DNA of 64,000 nucleotides. Source: Pseudomonadota bacterium (GTDB taxonomy: Bacteria > Pseudomonadota > Gammaproteobacteria > Steroidobacterales > Woeseiaceae). Shown piece after piece: positions 41,438-50,482 of this stretch (position 1 is its first letter; each line of letters opens with the position of its first letter). The notes under the pieces were generated by a model. The model was not told where the DNA came from. It searched no databases and was given only the letters and a program-made list of their open reading frames with translations. Where the stretch lies: positions 1-64,000 of the forward strand of contig JADFSP010000008.1 of the NCBI GenBank assembly GCA_022560695.1, read 5' to 3'. The position numbers were made by a program, and so were the translations under genes.

Positions 41438-41572
41438 AATGTCCGCTTCGGGTCGTTAGCGGCCCCTCAGAACGTTATCACACGAATGGCCGCTTTCGGG
41501 GGTAAAGCGGAAGTCAAAATTTCGCAGTTCCAGTTTTTTTAACTTCCGCTAACGGCCAAGAGCGGACGTCAG
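41438..41572. repeat. TCCGCT/AGCGGA hairpin repeat cluster
   Basis: Three units: GTCCGCTTCGGGTCGTTAGCGG (about 41444), GGCCGCTTTCGGGGGTAAAGCGGA (about 41488) and TCCGCTAACGGCCAAGAGCGGA (about 41546-41567). They resemble the units on the other side of the symporter. No gene is supportable in 41361-41635. Confidence 0.65.
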
Positions 41573-41635
41573 TATGGCTGCATCGCTGAGCCTGAACTAT
41601 GCTTGTCATGGACATTTGCACATGGGGGCATAGGC

Positions 41636-42103
41636 ATGAAAAAACGAGAGCTGGTCAAATGGGCCGCAATATCCGACATTCTGGAGACTGCAGTAGTGGT
41701 TGTTTCGTTGCTCTTTGTTGCGTATAGCATCAACCGCAATTCCGCAGTCCTGCAGGCCGCCAATGATAATTTTGCTTACCAGATTCAAGATCAAAGGGTT
41801 GCGGATATTGCAAACAATGCAGAACTAGCATCGATAGATCTCAGGGTAAGGAATAACGAAGAGATCTCCGAGGTTGAAAAGCATCGAATGCTGTCGCAAC
41901 ACCTTCGAGAGCTTAATATGTGGGAGCTTTCCTACGTCCGGCACAACCAGGGCCTGTACTCAGCCGAGCAGTGGAACAACTGGAATGGCTATTATGAGAT
42001 CGGATTGACCGCGGCACTTCCTGAGAAATGGTGGGCGGAAGTTAGGCCGTGGTATCAGGATGATTTTGCAATGCATGTAGATGCTGCGTATGCCAAGAAT
42101 TAA
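41636..42103 (+). CDS. small membrane-anchored protein of unknown function
   Basis: A 155-residue protein with one N-terminal helix (ILETAVVVVSLLFVAYSI), then a charged helical domain (EEISEVEKHRMLSQHLREL) and a Trp-rich C-terminal half (SAEQWNNWNGYYEIG, EKWWAEVRPWYQDDF). ATG at 41636 has a GGGGG/AGG-rich upstream; an upstream in-frame start would add 11 residues. Similar in plan to the product of 38014-38541, though sequence similarity is weak by eye. AT-rich compared with core genes. Confidence 0.6.
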   Translation: MKKRELVKWAAISDILETAVVVVSLLFVAYSINRNSAVLQAANDNFAYQIQDQRVADIANNAELASIDLRVRNNEEISEVEKHRMLSQHLRELNMWELSYVRHNQGLYSAEQWNNWNGYYEIGLTAALPEKWWAEVRPWYQDDFAMHVDAAYAKN

Positions 42104-42219
42104 TTCCGACTTCAATCGGCTGACAATGGCTACTTTGGGTTTGCGATCTCAACCGGTCGATGCAACACATTGCCTCGGTAACGAGATTTTCTAAATATTA
42201 TTTGCAATCGGATGATGGT

Positions 42220-42576
42220 ATGAAAATAGCCTATACGATAATTTTGGCCATATTGACATTTCTGGCCATTTCCGCTGGCATCACAAAAGTGGTGCTAATG
42301 CAGCAGGATGTTGACTTCTTTGGTAGGTACGGTTTTTCCGATCCAATCCTCATTGCTTACGGAGTAGTTCAGCTGATTGGTGGTGTCTTACTACCATTCA
42401 ACAAAACAAGATTCGTCGGAGCTGCAATCGTGGCGATCACATTCCTTGTTTCTCTGGTGGTACTGCTGATGGACGGCAACATACCCGTAAGCATCGTCAC
42501 TATCGTTATGACGCTGCTCTTGGGTGTGGTTATGAAGCAGAGTCGGAAAACTGCTCCATCGGAATTGTTGGGCTGA
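42220..42576 (+). CDS. DoxX-like small membrane protein
   Basis: A 118-residue protein with four hydrophobic helices (YTIILAILTFLAISAGITKV, ILIAYGVVQLIGGVLL, GAAIVAITFLVSLVVLLM, VSIVTIVMTLLLGVVM). The layout, size and the F-x-R-Y-G-F loop after the first helix resemble DoxX-like families, whose roles are mostly unknown. The ATG at 42220 is preferred; 20 further in-frame residues upstream are polar and unlikely. AT-rich, so probably acquired. Confidence 0.6.
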   Translation: MKIAYTIILAILTFLAISAGITKVVLMQQDVDFFGRYGFSDPILIAYGVVQLIGGVLLPFNKTRFVGAAIVAITFLVSLVVLLMDGNIPVSIVTIVMTLLLGVVMKQSRKTAPSELLG

Positions 42577-42718
42577 TTCTGAGTGTTAGCGGCCTGTCGA
42601 ACTTATAATTCACAGCAGCGCATGGCAAACCGATTGATCGATCGCTTTTGGTGGCACCCGTCATTGAGTGTTGATCGAATCGGACATCGCCTGTCAGCTC
42701 AAATGACGACTATCACAG

Positions 42719-43270
42719 CTAGGGCCGCTCCAGCAGCACGTAAAGCGCCCCGGTGCCGCCATCGACCTGGCGCGCAGAGACGAAGGCGAGCACGGTGTCC
42801 CGTTGTCGCAGCCAACGATTGACCCTTTGTTTCAACACAGGGCCTTTATGGCCCGAGCCAAGCCCTTTGCCGTGTACGACACGAACGCAAAGCTGGCCGT
42901 GTTCGGCGCAGTCGTCGATGAAATCTGCGAGCCTCGGCTTGGCTTCCGCAACGGTCATGCCGTGCAGATCGATCTCTGCCTGAATGCTGAAGCGTCCGCG
43001 TCCCAGTTTACGCATCGTTCGCCGGCCGACCGACGGCCGGTGGAAGAACAGGTGGTCGGCATTGCTTTCCTCGATCGTATCGATATCGGCGGCGAGGGTC
43101 GCGCGCAGGGCATCCGATTCGTCGGCGCGCGAAAATCGCGCTTTCGGCGTGCGCTTCCGGGATGGCAATGCTGCCCGCTTTTCTGCCTGCAGCGGTTTGG
43201 TTCCCGATATGGCTCGTCGAAACAAATCGGTCTCGTCATCAGACTGGCCATCGGTCTCGTTGTTGGTCAC
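42719..43270 (-). CDS. Smr domain-containing protein
   Basis: An Smr (small MutS-related) domain protein of 183 residues. Motifs: the IDLHGMTVAEAKPRL LDLHG-type signature near the middle, and VVHGKGLGSGHKGPVLKQRVNRWL, the catalytic GKG segment. Smr domains nick DNA or cleave RNA. The N-terminal half is charged and probably disordered. GTG at 43270 is preferred because GGAGG precedes it by seven bases; the ATG at 43309 lacks a ribosome site. Divergent from surE. Confidence 0.88.
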   Translation of the reverse strand: MTNNETDGQSDDETDLFRRAISGTKPLQAEKRAALPSRKRTPKARFSRADESDALRATLAADIDTIEESNADHLFFHRPSVGRRTMRKLGRGRFSIQAEIDLHGMTVAEAKPRLADFIDDCAEHGQLCVRVVHGKGLGSGHKGPVLKQRVNRWLRQRDTVLAFVSARQVDGGTGALYVLLERP

Positions 43271-43366
43271 AGCATCGCCTCCGTTTGGGGTATGGCGCAG
43301 CAATAACATTAAGTATAGTGAGCGCGTCGCAAGCAGCCAAACGGACAGGCACCCGGTTCAACAACG

Positions 43367-44110
43367 ATGAAAATCCTCGTAAGCAACGACGACGGCTTCC
43401 TTGCAACCGGAATCAACGTTTTGACAGAGGCGTTGGCAGAAATTGCCGATGTCGTCGTCGTAGCGCCGGATCGAAATCGTTCGGCCGCAAGCAACTCGTT
43501 GACGGTGCATTCGCCACTGCGCATATCAAAGATCGCTGAAAACCGCTACAGCGTGGATGGCACACCGTCCGACTGTGTACATCTCGCGCTGACAGGGTTG
43601 CTCGACGACGAGCCTGATCTCGTCGTATCCGGCATCAATCATGGCGCCAATCTGGGCGACGACGTGATCTACTCGGGCACGGTCGCGGCGGCCATGGAGG
43701 GCCGCTTTCTGGGCCTGCCGACGATCGCCGTATCCCTGGCCGGGGATCGGCCGACGCACTTCGATACGGCGGCTCGCGTCGTCACCGAAATGGTGCAGAA
43801 GCTCGAGCGAGCGGTGCTCGCGCCCGATATAACGCTTAACGTTAATGTACCGGACAGGCCGTACGACGAACTGACCGGTGTCGTCGCAGCGCGACTGGGC
43901 TTTCGCCACAAAGCGGAGCCTGTTATTCGCACCCGGGATCCGCACGGCCGCACGATTTACTGGGTCGGACCGGCCGGCAAGGGCCAGGATGCGGGCCCGG
44001 GCACGGACTTTCATGCGATTGACCAGGGCGCCGTCGCTGTCACGCCGCTAAAGGTCGACCTGACGCGCCATGATTCCTTGCCACAGCTCACCGAGTGGCT
44101 GGCGCAGTGA
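43367..44110 (+). CDS. surE: 5'/3'-nucleotidase SurE
   Basis: Stationary-phase survival phosphatase acting on nucleoside monophosphates. The N-terminal metal site [14 protein letters not shown] and the loop [16 protein letters not shown] are diagnostic, as is [25 protein letters not shown]. It has 247 residues (E. coli 253). Next to pcm and upstream of nlpD-rpoS, the universal arrangement. Confidence 0.97.
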   Translation: MKILVSNDDGFLATGINVLTEALAEIADVVVVAPDRNRSAASNSLTVHSPLRISKIAENRYSVDGTPSDCVHLALTGLLDDEPDLVVSGINHGANLGDDVIYSGTVAAAMEGRFLGLPTIAVSLAGDRPTHFDTAARVVTEMVQKLERAVLAPDITLNVNVPDRPYDELTGVVAARLGFRHKAEPVIRTRDPHGRTIYWVGPAGKGQDAGPGTDFHAIDQGAVAVTPLKVDLTRHDSLPQLTEWLAQ

Positions 44111-44142
44111 GTCCGGCGAGAGACTCAATACAGGGAATTGGC

Positions 44143-44772
44143 ATGACGTCGGCACGGACGCGTGACCGTCTCGTCAGGCGACTCAAAGAGCACGGCATTC
44201 GCACCGAGGCCGTACTCAACCAGATTCGCAACGTGCCGAGGCATCTGTTCGTCGATGAGGCGCTTGCGAGTCGTGCCTACGAAGACACGGCGCTGCCGAT
44301 CGGTCACGGACAGACGATCAGTCAGCCGTATGTCGTTGCGCGCATGACCGAGGCACTACTGAGCGGCTTCAACGGCGGCAATGTCCTGGAAATCGGCACC
44401 GGCTGCGGCTACCAGACCGCCGTTCTATCACCGCTGGTCAAAAAGATTTACTCGGTTGAGCGCATCCCGGCGCTGCTGAAGCGGACGCGGCGGCGCCTTC
44501 GTGAACTGGACATCTACAATGTTCAATTCCGTCCCGGCGACGGTTGGGAAGGGTGGCCGAAATATGCACCCTACGACGGCATCATTGTTGCGGCAGCGGC
44601 GTCCGTCATTCCGGAGAAGCTACTGGAACAACTCGCGCCCGCCGGACAACTCGTGATTCCGATCGGTCCGCCGGGCCGGCAGGAGCTGATGCTCGTCGTG
44701 CGAAAAGACGATCACTTCGAACAGTCATCGTTGGGCGCCGTCAGTTTCGTGCCTCTTGTGGCTGGAAAATAG
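44143..44772 (+). CDS. pcm: protein-L-isoaspartate O-methyltransferase
   Basis: Repairs isoaspartyl residues in aged proteins using SAM. The motifs [35 protein letters not shown] and the SAM-binding [15 protein letters not shown] are all present. ATG at 44143 gives [14 protein letters not shown], like Pseudomonas Pcm, with AGGGA six bases upstream, and 209 residues. A GTG at 44107 overlapping the surE stop would add 12 residues. Confidence 0.95.
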   Translation: MTSARTRDRLVRRLKEHGIRTEAVLNQIRNVPRHLFVDEALASRAYEDTALPIGHGQTISQPYVVARMTEALLSGFNGGNVLEIGTGCGYQTAVLSPLVKKIYSVERIPALLKRTRRRLRELDIYNVQFRPGDGWEGWPKYAPYDGIIVAAAASVIPEKLLEQLAPAGQLVIPIGPPGRQELMLVVRKDDHFEQSSLGAVSFVPLVAGK

Positions 44773-44837
44773 ATTATATTAATCAATATGATATCCAGTT
44801 TACTGCATGTCGTTTCGAAGTCAGGAACGAGCAGCTG

Positions 44838-45425
44838 ATGACGGCGTTGTTCGGACCTGTCTACGAGCGTGTCTTGCGTTGGTCGCGGCACCCTCACGCG
44901 GAGCGCTACCTCGCGCTCATGAGCTTCGCCGAATCGTCATTTTTCCCGGTGCCGGTCGATGTCATGCTCGCACCGATGTGCCTGGCTGACCGGCGGCGCG
45001 CATGGCGATTTGCGGCCAATGCCACCGTGTTTTCCGTGATCGGCGGGCTCACGGGCTATGCGATCGGCTACCTGGTGTTCGAAGCCATCGAACCATGGCT
45101 TGAGACCTCGCGCTACTGGGGCGCTTATCAAGTGAGTCGCGAGTGGTTTGACAGCTACGGGATTTTTGCGATATTCGTCGCCGGGTTTTCGCCGATCCCT
45201 TACAAGGTTTTTACGCTCGCCGCCGGCGTCGCGGCGTTGAATTTGCCCGGTTTCTTCTTCGCTTCGCTGATCGGCCGCGGCGCGCGATTTTTTCTCGTCG
45301 CCGCGCTGATTGTTGCAGGCGGCGACAAACTCGAGGTGTCGTTGTCGAAACACATCGAGCGTATCGGCTGGATCGTTGTGGCGCTGGCCGTTGTCGTAAT
45401 CGTTTATTTCATGGTCCGATACTGA
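44838..45425 (+). CDS. YqaA-family (SNARE-associated/DedA-like) membrane protein
   Basis: A 195-residue membrane protein. Conserved motifs include FAESSFFPVPVDVMLAPM (the F/Y-x-x-x-S-x-x-P-x-P signature) and GFSPIPYKVFTLAAGVAALNL, followed by a GRGARF segment. DedA/VTT proteins are implicated in lipid-carrier flipping; the YqaA branch is uncharacterised. The frame extends upstream inside pcm, but ATG at 44838 gives the homologous start. Its stop shares one base with the nlpD ATG. Confidence 0.88.
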   Translation: MTALFGPVYERVLRWSRHPHAERYLALMSFAESSFFPVPVDVMLAPMCLADRRRAWRFAANATVFSVIGGLTGYAIGYLVFEAIEPWLETSRYWGAYQVSREWFDSYGIFAIFVAGFSPIPYKVFTLAAGVAALNLPGFFFASLIGRGARFFLVAALIVAGGDKLEVSLSKHIERIGWIVVALAVVVIVYFMVRY

Positions 45426-46132
45426 TGCTGCAACAGCGCCGCCAGCGCCGGCGACGGATCGAATGCGTCTTGCTCGTGGTCGCCATGCTGGTGGTCACGG
45501 GCTGCAGCTCGGCAACGCGCTGGGACGGCTATGGTGCGCAGCAACACATTGTGCGCAAGGGTGAAACCTTGTATTCGATCGCTTGGCGCTATGGCAAGAA
45601 TCCGTCCGATGTCGCGCGATGGAACCGGCTCGGGGACGGGTCGCTGATCCATCCGGGGCAGGTCATTCGCCTGGCGCCACGCGCCGCTACGACTGCGCGA
45701 TCGGGTCCGTCGACAGCCCGGCGCGCCGATCGATCATTGCCGAAAATCCCCGCCGAACCACCGCCGGCCTGGGCATGGCCCACACGCGGACGCATCAACG
45801 TGGAATTCGGCGCAAAACCGGGTACCGGAACCGGTGTGCTGATCAATGGCCGGGCCGGTCAGCCCGTCGTTGCCGCCGCATCCGGGCGTGTTGTCTATGC
45901 GGGCGGTGGACTCATTGGCTATGGTCAGCTTATTATCCTGAAACACAACGACACCTACCTGAGTGCCTACGGGTACAACGCGTCATTGCGGGTCAAAGAA
46001 GGACAGGCGATAAAAAAAGGCCAGCAAATTGCGACGATGGGAGAGGGGCCGGAACGCAAGCCGCGACTGCATTTTGAAATCAGGCGCAATGGCAAGCCGG
46101 TTAACCCGCGACAATACTTGCCCGCGAGATAA
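45425..46132 (+). CDS. nlpD: NlpD-like LysM/M23 divisome activator lipoprotein
   Basis: A lipoprotein signal ([12 protein letters not shown], lipobox VTGC) is followed by a LysM domain ([19 protein letters not shown]) and a C-terminal LytM/M23 domain (about residues 120-235). The catalytic HxxxD motif is replaced by GTGTGVLI, as expected for the degenerate NlpD/EnvC type that activates amidases and does not cut peptidoglycan itself. It is 235 residues, shorter than E. coli NlpD (379), mainly in the linker. It lies directly upstream of rpoS, whose promoter in relatives lies within nlpD. Confidence 0.92.
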   Translation: MLQQRRQRRRRIECVLLVVAMLVVTGCSSATRWDGYGAQQHIVRKGETLYSIAWRYGKNPSDVARWNRLGDGSLIHPGQVIRLAPRAATTARSGPSTARRADRSLPKIPAEPPPAWAWPTRGRINVEFGAKPGTGTGVLINGRAGQPVVAAASGRVVYAGGGLIGYGQLIILKHNDTYLSAYGYNASLRVKEGQAIKKGQQIATMGEGPERKPRLHFEIRRNGKPVNPRQYLPAR

Positions 46133-46185
46133 TTCGACTTACTGCTGAGATCGAGACGTCGCCCTGCGTTAACGGGAAAGCAGAA

Positions 46186-47133
46186 GTGGGTGCACGGCAG
46201 CAGCACAACGGATCGTCCCAGCGAACGCCGGGTTCCGGCGCCGGCGGCGCCGTTGTGAACAAGCTTCGCAATTTTGTGGCCAGCAGTGACACGGTTGCAG
46301 TGCGGTCGCATGATGCGACGCGCCTGTACCTGAGCGAGATCGGCGCCTCACCACTGCTCACGGCCGATGAAGAGAAATATTATTCGCGGCGTGCGCTGCA
46401 GGGTGATCAGGCGGCGCGCCAGCGCATGATCGAGAGTAACCTGCGCCTGGTCGTCAAGATTGCGCGGCGTTACTTCAATCGTGGCCTGCCGCTGCTCGAC
46501 CTGATCGAGGAGGGGAATCTCGGCCTGATTCACGCCGTGAAGAAATTCGACCCCGAGCGCGGGTTTCGATTTTCAACCTACGCGACATGGTGGATTCGAC
46601 AGACGATCGAGCGAGCAATCATGAACCAGTCCGGTGCGGTCCGGCTGCCGATTCATATCATCAAGGACATCAACAGTTGCTTGCGGGCCGCGCGGGTGCT
46701 CCGCCAGCAACAGGACTGTGCGCCAACAACAGCCGACATTGCGGAATATCTCGAGCGCGATGTTGCCGACGTGCAACGCCTGCTTGGCTTGCACGATCGT
46801 ATGACGCTGCGTTCGAGCAGCAGCGACGATGACAGCCTGGAGCCTCTGGAGCGGCTCAGGGCCAGGCGAGATGCTGAGCCACCGCGCCGTGCACAACAGG
46901 ACCACGTCAATGAAATCGTTGACCACTGGCTGTGTGAGCTTGGCGACAAGCAGCGTGCTGTCGTTGAAAGGCGATTCGGCTTGCACGGCTATCATCGGGA
47001 AACGCTGGAAAAGATCGGCGAGGAGATTGGCGTCACGCGAGAGCGTGTACGGCAGATACAACTTGATGCGCTCAAGAATATGCGTGCCATGATGGAAAGC
47101 CACGGCATATTCGGCGACACAATCCTGGATTGA
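46186..47133 (+). CDS. rpoS: RNA polymerase sigma factor RpoS
   Basis: Stationary-phase/general stress sigma factor, 315 residues. Region 1.2 is [17 protein letters not shown]. Region 2 has [27 protein letters not shown] and the -10 recognition segment [16 protein letters not shown]. Region 4.2 has [20 protein letters not shown]. The GTG start at 46186 follows a GAAAG-type ribosome site. Position after nlpD supports RpoS over RpoD or RpoH. Confidence 0.95.
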   Translation: MGARQQHNGSSQRTPGSGAGGAVVNKLRNFVASSDTVAVRSHDATRLYLSEIGASPLLTADEEKYYSRRALQGDQAARQRMIESNLRLVVKIARRYFNRGLPLLDLIEEGNLGLIHAVKKFDPERGFRFSTYATWWIRQTIERAIMNQSGAVRLPIHIIKDINSCLRAARVLRQQQDCAPTTADIAEYLERDVADVQRLLGLHDRMTLRSSSSDDDSLEPLERLRARRDAEPPRRAQQDHVNEIVDHWLCELGDKQRAVVERRFGLHGYHRETLEKIGEEIGVTRERVRQIQLDALKNMRAMMESHGIFGDTILD

Positions 47134-47150
47134 TCACGTGTCGGTCACGA

Positions 47151-47211
47151 TCGGGCCTGAAGGCCTTGCTGCGGATTCTAAATACCACCGCAGGAGGGCC
47201 TTCAGGCCCGA
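47151..47211. repeat. GGCCTTCAGGCCCGA inverted repeat between rpoS and Mth938-like gene
   Basis: A perfect 15-bp inverted pair (47151-47165 and 47197-47211), each arm itself nearly palindromic (GGGCCTGAAGGCC). It lies between two convergent genes and could act as a bidirectional transcript end, although no clear U-run follows. A third copy is at 47700-47714. Confidence 0.8.
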
Positions 47212-47216
47212 ATCCT

Positions 47217-47585
47217 TTAATCCACGTACAGCACAGCCGCGATCCGGCGCCCTTCACCCGCCAGGACGTTAAAGGTCCGCGCCGCGGCCGGCGTATTCAT
47301 GATTTCAAGACCGATGCCACGCCTCGCGAACGCAAACATGAGTTCCCGCGGCGGAAAAATATTCTTGCGGCCGGTTCCGAGGATGATGACTTCCGGACTG
47401 GTGTCGAACAGCACCTGGAAATCGACCTCGGCCAGTGTGTGCACCGGTCCTGCGGCCCACGATTCGATGATGACTTCGGGTGTCAGCGCAACCGTAGCGC
47501 GGTAGGTCTGGCTGCCGATGCGGACAAGGTCATCCGTGACGCTGTGGATTGATATCGACGTCGATAATTCTCTTGTGAACTTCAA
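47217..47585 (-). CDS. Mth938-like domain protein (NDUFAF3 family)
   Basis: A 122-residue protein of the Mth938/DUF498 family, related to mitochondrial complex I assembly factor NDUFAF3. Motifs: SWAAGPVHTLAEVDF, EVIILGTGRKNIFPP and GIGLEIMNTPAAARTFNVL. The bacterial role is unknown. The start is TTG at 47585 with GGGA nearby; no ATG is available in frame upstream. Convergent with rpoS. Confidence 0.88.
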   Translation of the reverse strand: MKFTRELSTSISIHSVTDDLVRIGSQTYRATVALTPEVIIESWAAGPVHTLAEVDFQVLFDTSPEVIILGTGRKNIFPPRELMFAFARRGIGLEIMNTPAAARTFNVLAGEGRRIAAVLYVD

Positions 47586-47699
47586 TTCCCGTTTCCGTTA
47601 CCATTTGATCGTGCAGCCGCCATCTTACAAAACCCGGGCCGCCTGGCAACCATCAAAGCAGCGGTCGTGGTTGTCTTCGATCAGGCGGCACAGCAGGAT

Positions 47700-47714
47700 G
47701 GCCTTCAGGCCCGA
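47700..47714. repeat. third GGCCTTCAGGCCCGA copy
   Basis: An exact copy of the 15-mer found as an inverted pair at 47151-47211, followed like it by a TCCT.. and CTCCTGCGG context. It lies 48 bp before the rpfE-like start. Confidence 0.8.
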
Positions 47715-47762
47715 TCCTAAAGGTCCTCCTGCGGCGCTGACGAAAACGAAACGAAACGACCA

Positions 47763-48722
47763 GTGACAGAATCTTATGACAAATCGGCGGCCGTAGTCGT
47801 GCTGCCCGCCGTCGCTAACGGTCGCCTGCAGAACGACAAGTTGCGGCGCTGGTTGTCACGGTCAGCGATCGAAGCCATGCCGGGGCCTGTGGAATGGCTC
47901 ACGAGCGTTCTACAAGTCCTGGGCCTCCCGTACCCTGACGAGGGTTGCGCGGCCCTGCGCATGTGGGGTCAGACCGGCGATCGACCCGCTGTCTGGATCG
48001 CGGCAGCCGATCCGGTCTATCTCGAGCCGCGGCTCGATCACCTGTGTCTGCATGCGCTGGGTCGCGCCGGTGTGCCGACATCCGACCTGAGATCGCTCAT
48101 CGACCACTTGCAACGCACGCTGGCCCCGGGGAGCGATTTCAGCTTCGCGCGTGTCGGGTCCTGCGGCTACCTGCGCGCTGGGCAAGCAATTGCAACGGCC
48201 AGCCTGCCGGCCTATGCAATTGACCAGTGCGCACCGAGCGAATTCATGCCGTCCGGCAAGGAAGCTGCCGGGTATCGGGCGTTGATTTCGGAGGTGGAAA
48301 TGGCGTTACACGATCATGACGTCAATACGTGCCGCGAGCGGGCGGGGCAGCAGCCCGTCAATTCGATGTGGTTATGGGGCGGTGGTTGCGCACCCGAGCA
48401 ACGGACGACGCCGCATCCACCGCTGTTTGCCGACGATCCACTGCTGCGAGGTCACTGGTACAGTGTGACCGGCGTAGTTGATCGCTGGCCCGGCAGTATC
48501 GGCGATTGTTTGTCCGCCTCCGTTGCGGGTTTTGTTGCCGTAACGCCCGAATTTGAAGATCATGACGGTGCCATGGAATCGTGGTTGCGCGAGCTGCGCG
48601 AGGCACTGCATTCAGGGCGGCTCAGTCGCCTCACATTGCTGTTTCGAGATGGCATTCGCGCCGATGTCGTGCGTTCGCATGCGTTGCGATTCTGGCGCCG
48701 CGGCTCGCCGCTGCTGGACTGA
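47763..48722 (+). CDS. RpfE-like protein (phosphoglycerate-mutase-like annotation)
   Basis: A 319-residue protein resembling the Xanthomonas RpfE family, often annotated as a cofactor-independent phosphoglycerate mutase-like protein. Visible conserved segments are RMWGQTGDRPAVWIAAADPV, NSMWLWGGGCAPE and SVTGVVDRWPG. True catalytic evidence is absent and the function is unknown. The association rpfE-recJ-prfB-lysS is conserved in Xanthomonadales-like genomes. Start GTG at 47763; the stop is 8 bp before recJ. Confidence 0.75.
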   Translation: MTESYDKSAAVVVLPAVANGRLQNDKLRRWLSRSAIEAMPGPVEWLTSVLQVLGLPYPDEGCAALRMWGQTGDRPAVWIAAADPVYLEPRLDHLCLHALGRAGVPTSDLRSLIDHLQRTLAPGSDFSFARVGSCGYLRAGQAIATASLPAYAIDQCAPSEFMPSGKEAAGYRALISEVEMALHDHDVNTCRERAGQQPVNSMWLWGGGCAPEQRTTPHPPLFADDPLLRGHWYSVTGVVDRWPGSIGDCLSASVAGFVAVTPEFEDHDGAMESWLRELREALHSGRLSRLTLLFRDGIRADVVRSHALRFWRRGSPLLD

Positions 48723-48730
48723 TCATTGCG

Positions 48731-50449
48731 ATGAAGCTCGTGCGACCCGTTATCACAAGACCGATCCCGGACACGGCAGTTACTGGCGAACTGTCCGATC
48801 TGGATCCGCTGCAGGCGCGGGTGTTCGCAGCTCGCGGCGTCAAAGTTGCGTTGGAACTCGATTATCGTTTGCAGCATCTGGCGCCAATCAGTTCGCTCGA
48901 TAACATCGACGCTGCCGTCAAATTATTGCTCGCAAGACGCGATGAACGCATTATCGTAATCGGCGATTTTGATGTCGACGGAGCGACAAGTACGGCATTG
49001 GTGCTGCGCTGCCTGCGCGACTTCGATTTTGCCGATGTTGATTACCTGGTGCCGAATCGCTTCGAATTCGGCTATGGTCTGACGCCTGAAATCGTGCGCG
49101 TAGCGGCGACCCGTTCGCCATCGTTGCTGATCACCGTGGACAATGGCGTGTCAAGCATTGCAGGTGTCGAGGAGGCCACTGCGCTCGGCATTCCCGTGCT
49201 CATCACCGACCATCACTTGCCCGGCAACGACTTGCCGGCGGCTGAGGTCATCGTCAATCCGAACCTGACCGGCAGCCGCTTTGCGAGCCGCCATCTCGCC
49301 GGCGTTGGTGTCGCGTTCTATCTCATGGCTGCGCTGGGCAAGGCGCTCGAACAGCAGGGCTGCGCCGCCGCTACCCGTATCCCGGCGCGCTACCTCGATC
49401 TCGTCGCCCTCGGTACGGTTGCCGATGTCGTGCCGCTTGATCATAACAATCGCATCCTCGTGCAACAGGGGCTCGAGCGCATTCGTGCCGGACAGTGTGT
49501 CTGTGGCATTCGCGCATTGCTGCATCAGGCAGGCCGCCAGCCATCGCGTACCGTCAGCTCGGATCTCGGTTTTGCCGTCGGCCCACGTATCAATGCAGCG
49601 GGTCGTCTGGAGGACATCTCCGTGGGCATAGAATGTCTGCTTAGTGATGATGCAGACACCGCGGCGAAGTACGCAGAACAACTCGATCGAATTAATAGTA
49701 AGCGACGCGAAATCGAGTCGACGATGCGCGAGCAGGCCTTCGCGTATGTCGACGGCATGGATGCGCATAATTTGCCGCCATGTGTCAGTGTCTACGACAA
49801 GACCTGGCACCAGGGCATCGTTGGGCTGATTGCGGCGCGGGTGCGTGAACGATGTTATCGCCCGGTCATTGCCTTCGCGCAACAGGGCGATGGGTTATTG
49901 AAGGGTTCTGCGCGTTCGATCGCAGGTGTCCATATTCGCGACTTGCTCGAGGCCGTCAACAGCGTTGATCCCGATCTGATCATCACATTTGGCGGGCACG
50001 CAATGGCCGCCGGACTTACAATTGCCGAGGAAAGATTCACGGCGTTTGCAGACTGTGCGGCAGCGCAGATCGGGCGCCTGTATCCAGATGCCGATTTCAG
50101 TGGCGCGATTGTCACGGACGGAAATCTTCCGAATGCACAAATGAACCTGGATTTTGCGCGCTCATTGCGCGATGCAGGCCCGTGGGGCTCGGGATTTCCC
50201 GAGCCACTGTGGAGCGGAGATTTCAAGATCGTCGAAAGCCGCACAGTGGGCGAGAGTCACCTGCGAATGCGCGTGCGACCCGCGACTGGCGGCGACGCAA
50301 TCGATGCGATCGCCTTCAATCAGGCCGGACCGGTGCATCGGGGGGTTGTCCAACTAGCCTACCGGCTCGATGTCAACGAGTTTCGCGGTGTCGAAAGGCC
50401 GCAACTTGTCGTCGAGCAAATAGCCTCATTGCAGCGCGGCGGCGCATGA
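48731..50449 (+). CDS. recJ: single-stranded-DNA-specific exonuclease RecJ
   Basis: 5'-3' ssDNA exonuclease of recombination and repair. DHH-family motifs: VIGDFDVDGATSTALVL, ITVDNGVSS, LITDHHLPG and GTVADVVPL. DHHA1 (GGHAMAAGLTI) and OB-fold domains follow. With ATG at 48731 it has 572 residues (E. coli 577); the frame's upstream extension overlaps the rpfE-like gene in another frame and is not conserved. Confidence 0.96.
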   Translation: MKLVRPVITRPIPDTAVTGELSDLDPLQARVFAARGVKVALELDYRLQHLAPISSLDNIDAAVKLLLARRDERIIVIGDFDVDGATSTALVLRCLRDFDFADVDYLVPNRFEFGYGLTPEIVRVAATRSPSLLITVDNGVSSIAGVEEATALGIPVLITDHHLPGNDLPAAEVIVNPNLTGSRFASRHLAGVGVAFYLMAALGKALEQQGCAAATRIPARYLDLVALGTVADVVPLDHNNRILVQQGLERIRAGQCVCGIRALLHQAGRQPSRTVSSDLGFAVGPRINAAGRLEDISVGIECLLSDDADTAAKYAEQLDRINSKRREIESTMREQAFAYVDGMDAHNLPPCVSVYDKTWHQGIVGLIAARVRERCYRPVIAFAQQGDGLLKGSARSIAGVHIRDLLEAVNSVDPDLIITFGGHAMAAGLTIAEERFTAFADCAAAQIGRLYPDADFSGAIVTDGNLPNAQMNLDFARSLRDAGPWGSGFPEPLWSGDFKIVESRTVGESHLRMRVRPATGGDAIDAIAFNQAGPVHRGVVQLAYRLDVNEFRGVERPQLVVEQIASLQRGGA

Positions 50450-50482
50450 TAAGATCGCGCGTTTTCCGCGCCGGAAACCACC

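Noticed and set aside
45780..46132. NlpD as an active M23 peptidase
   Set aside because: The zinc-binding HxxxD positions are replaced by GTGTGVLI; kept as an activator-type degenerate domain.
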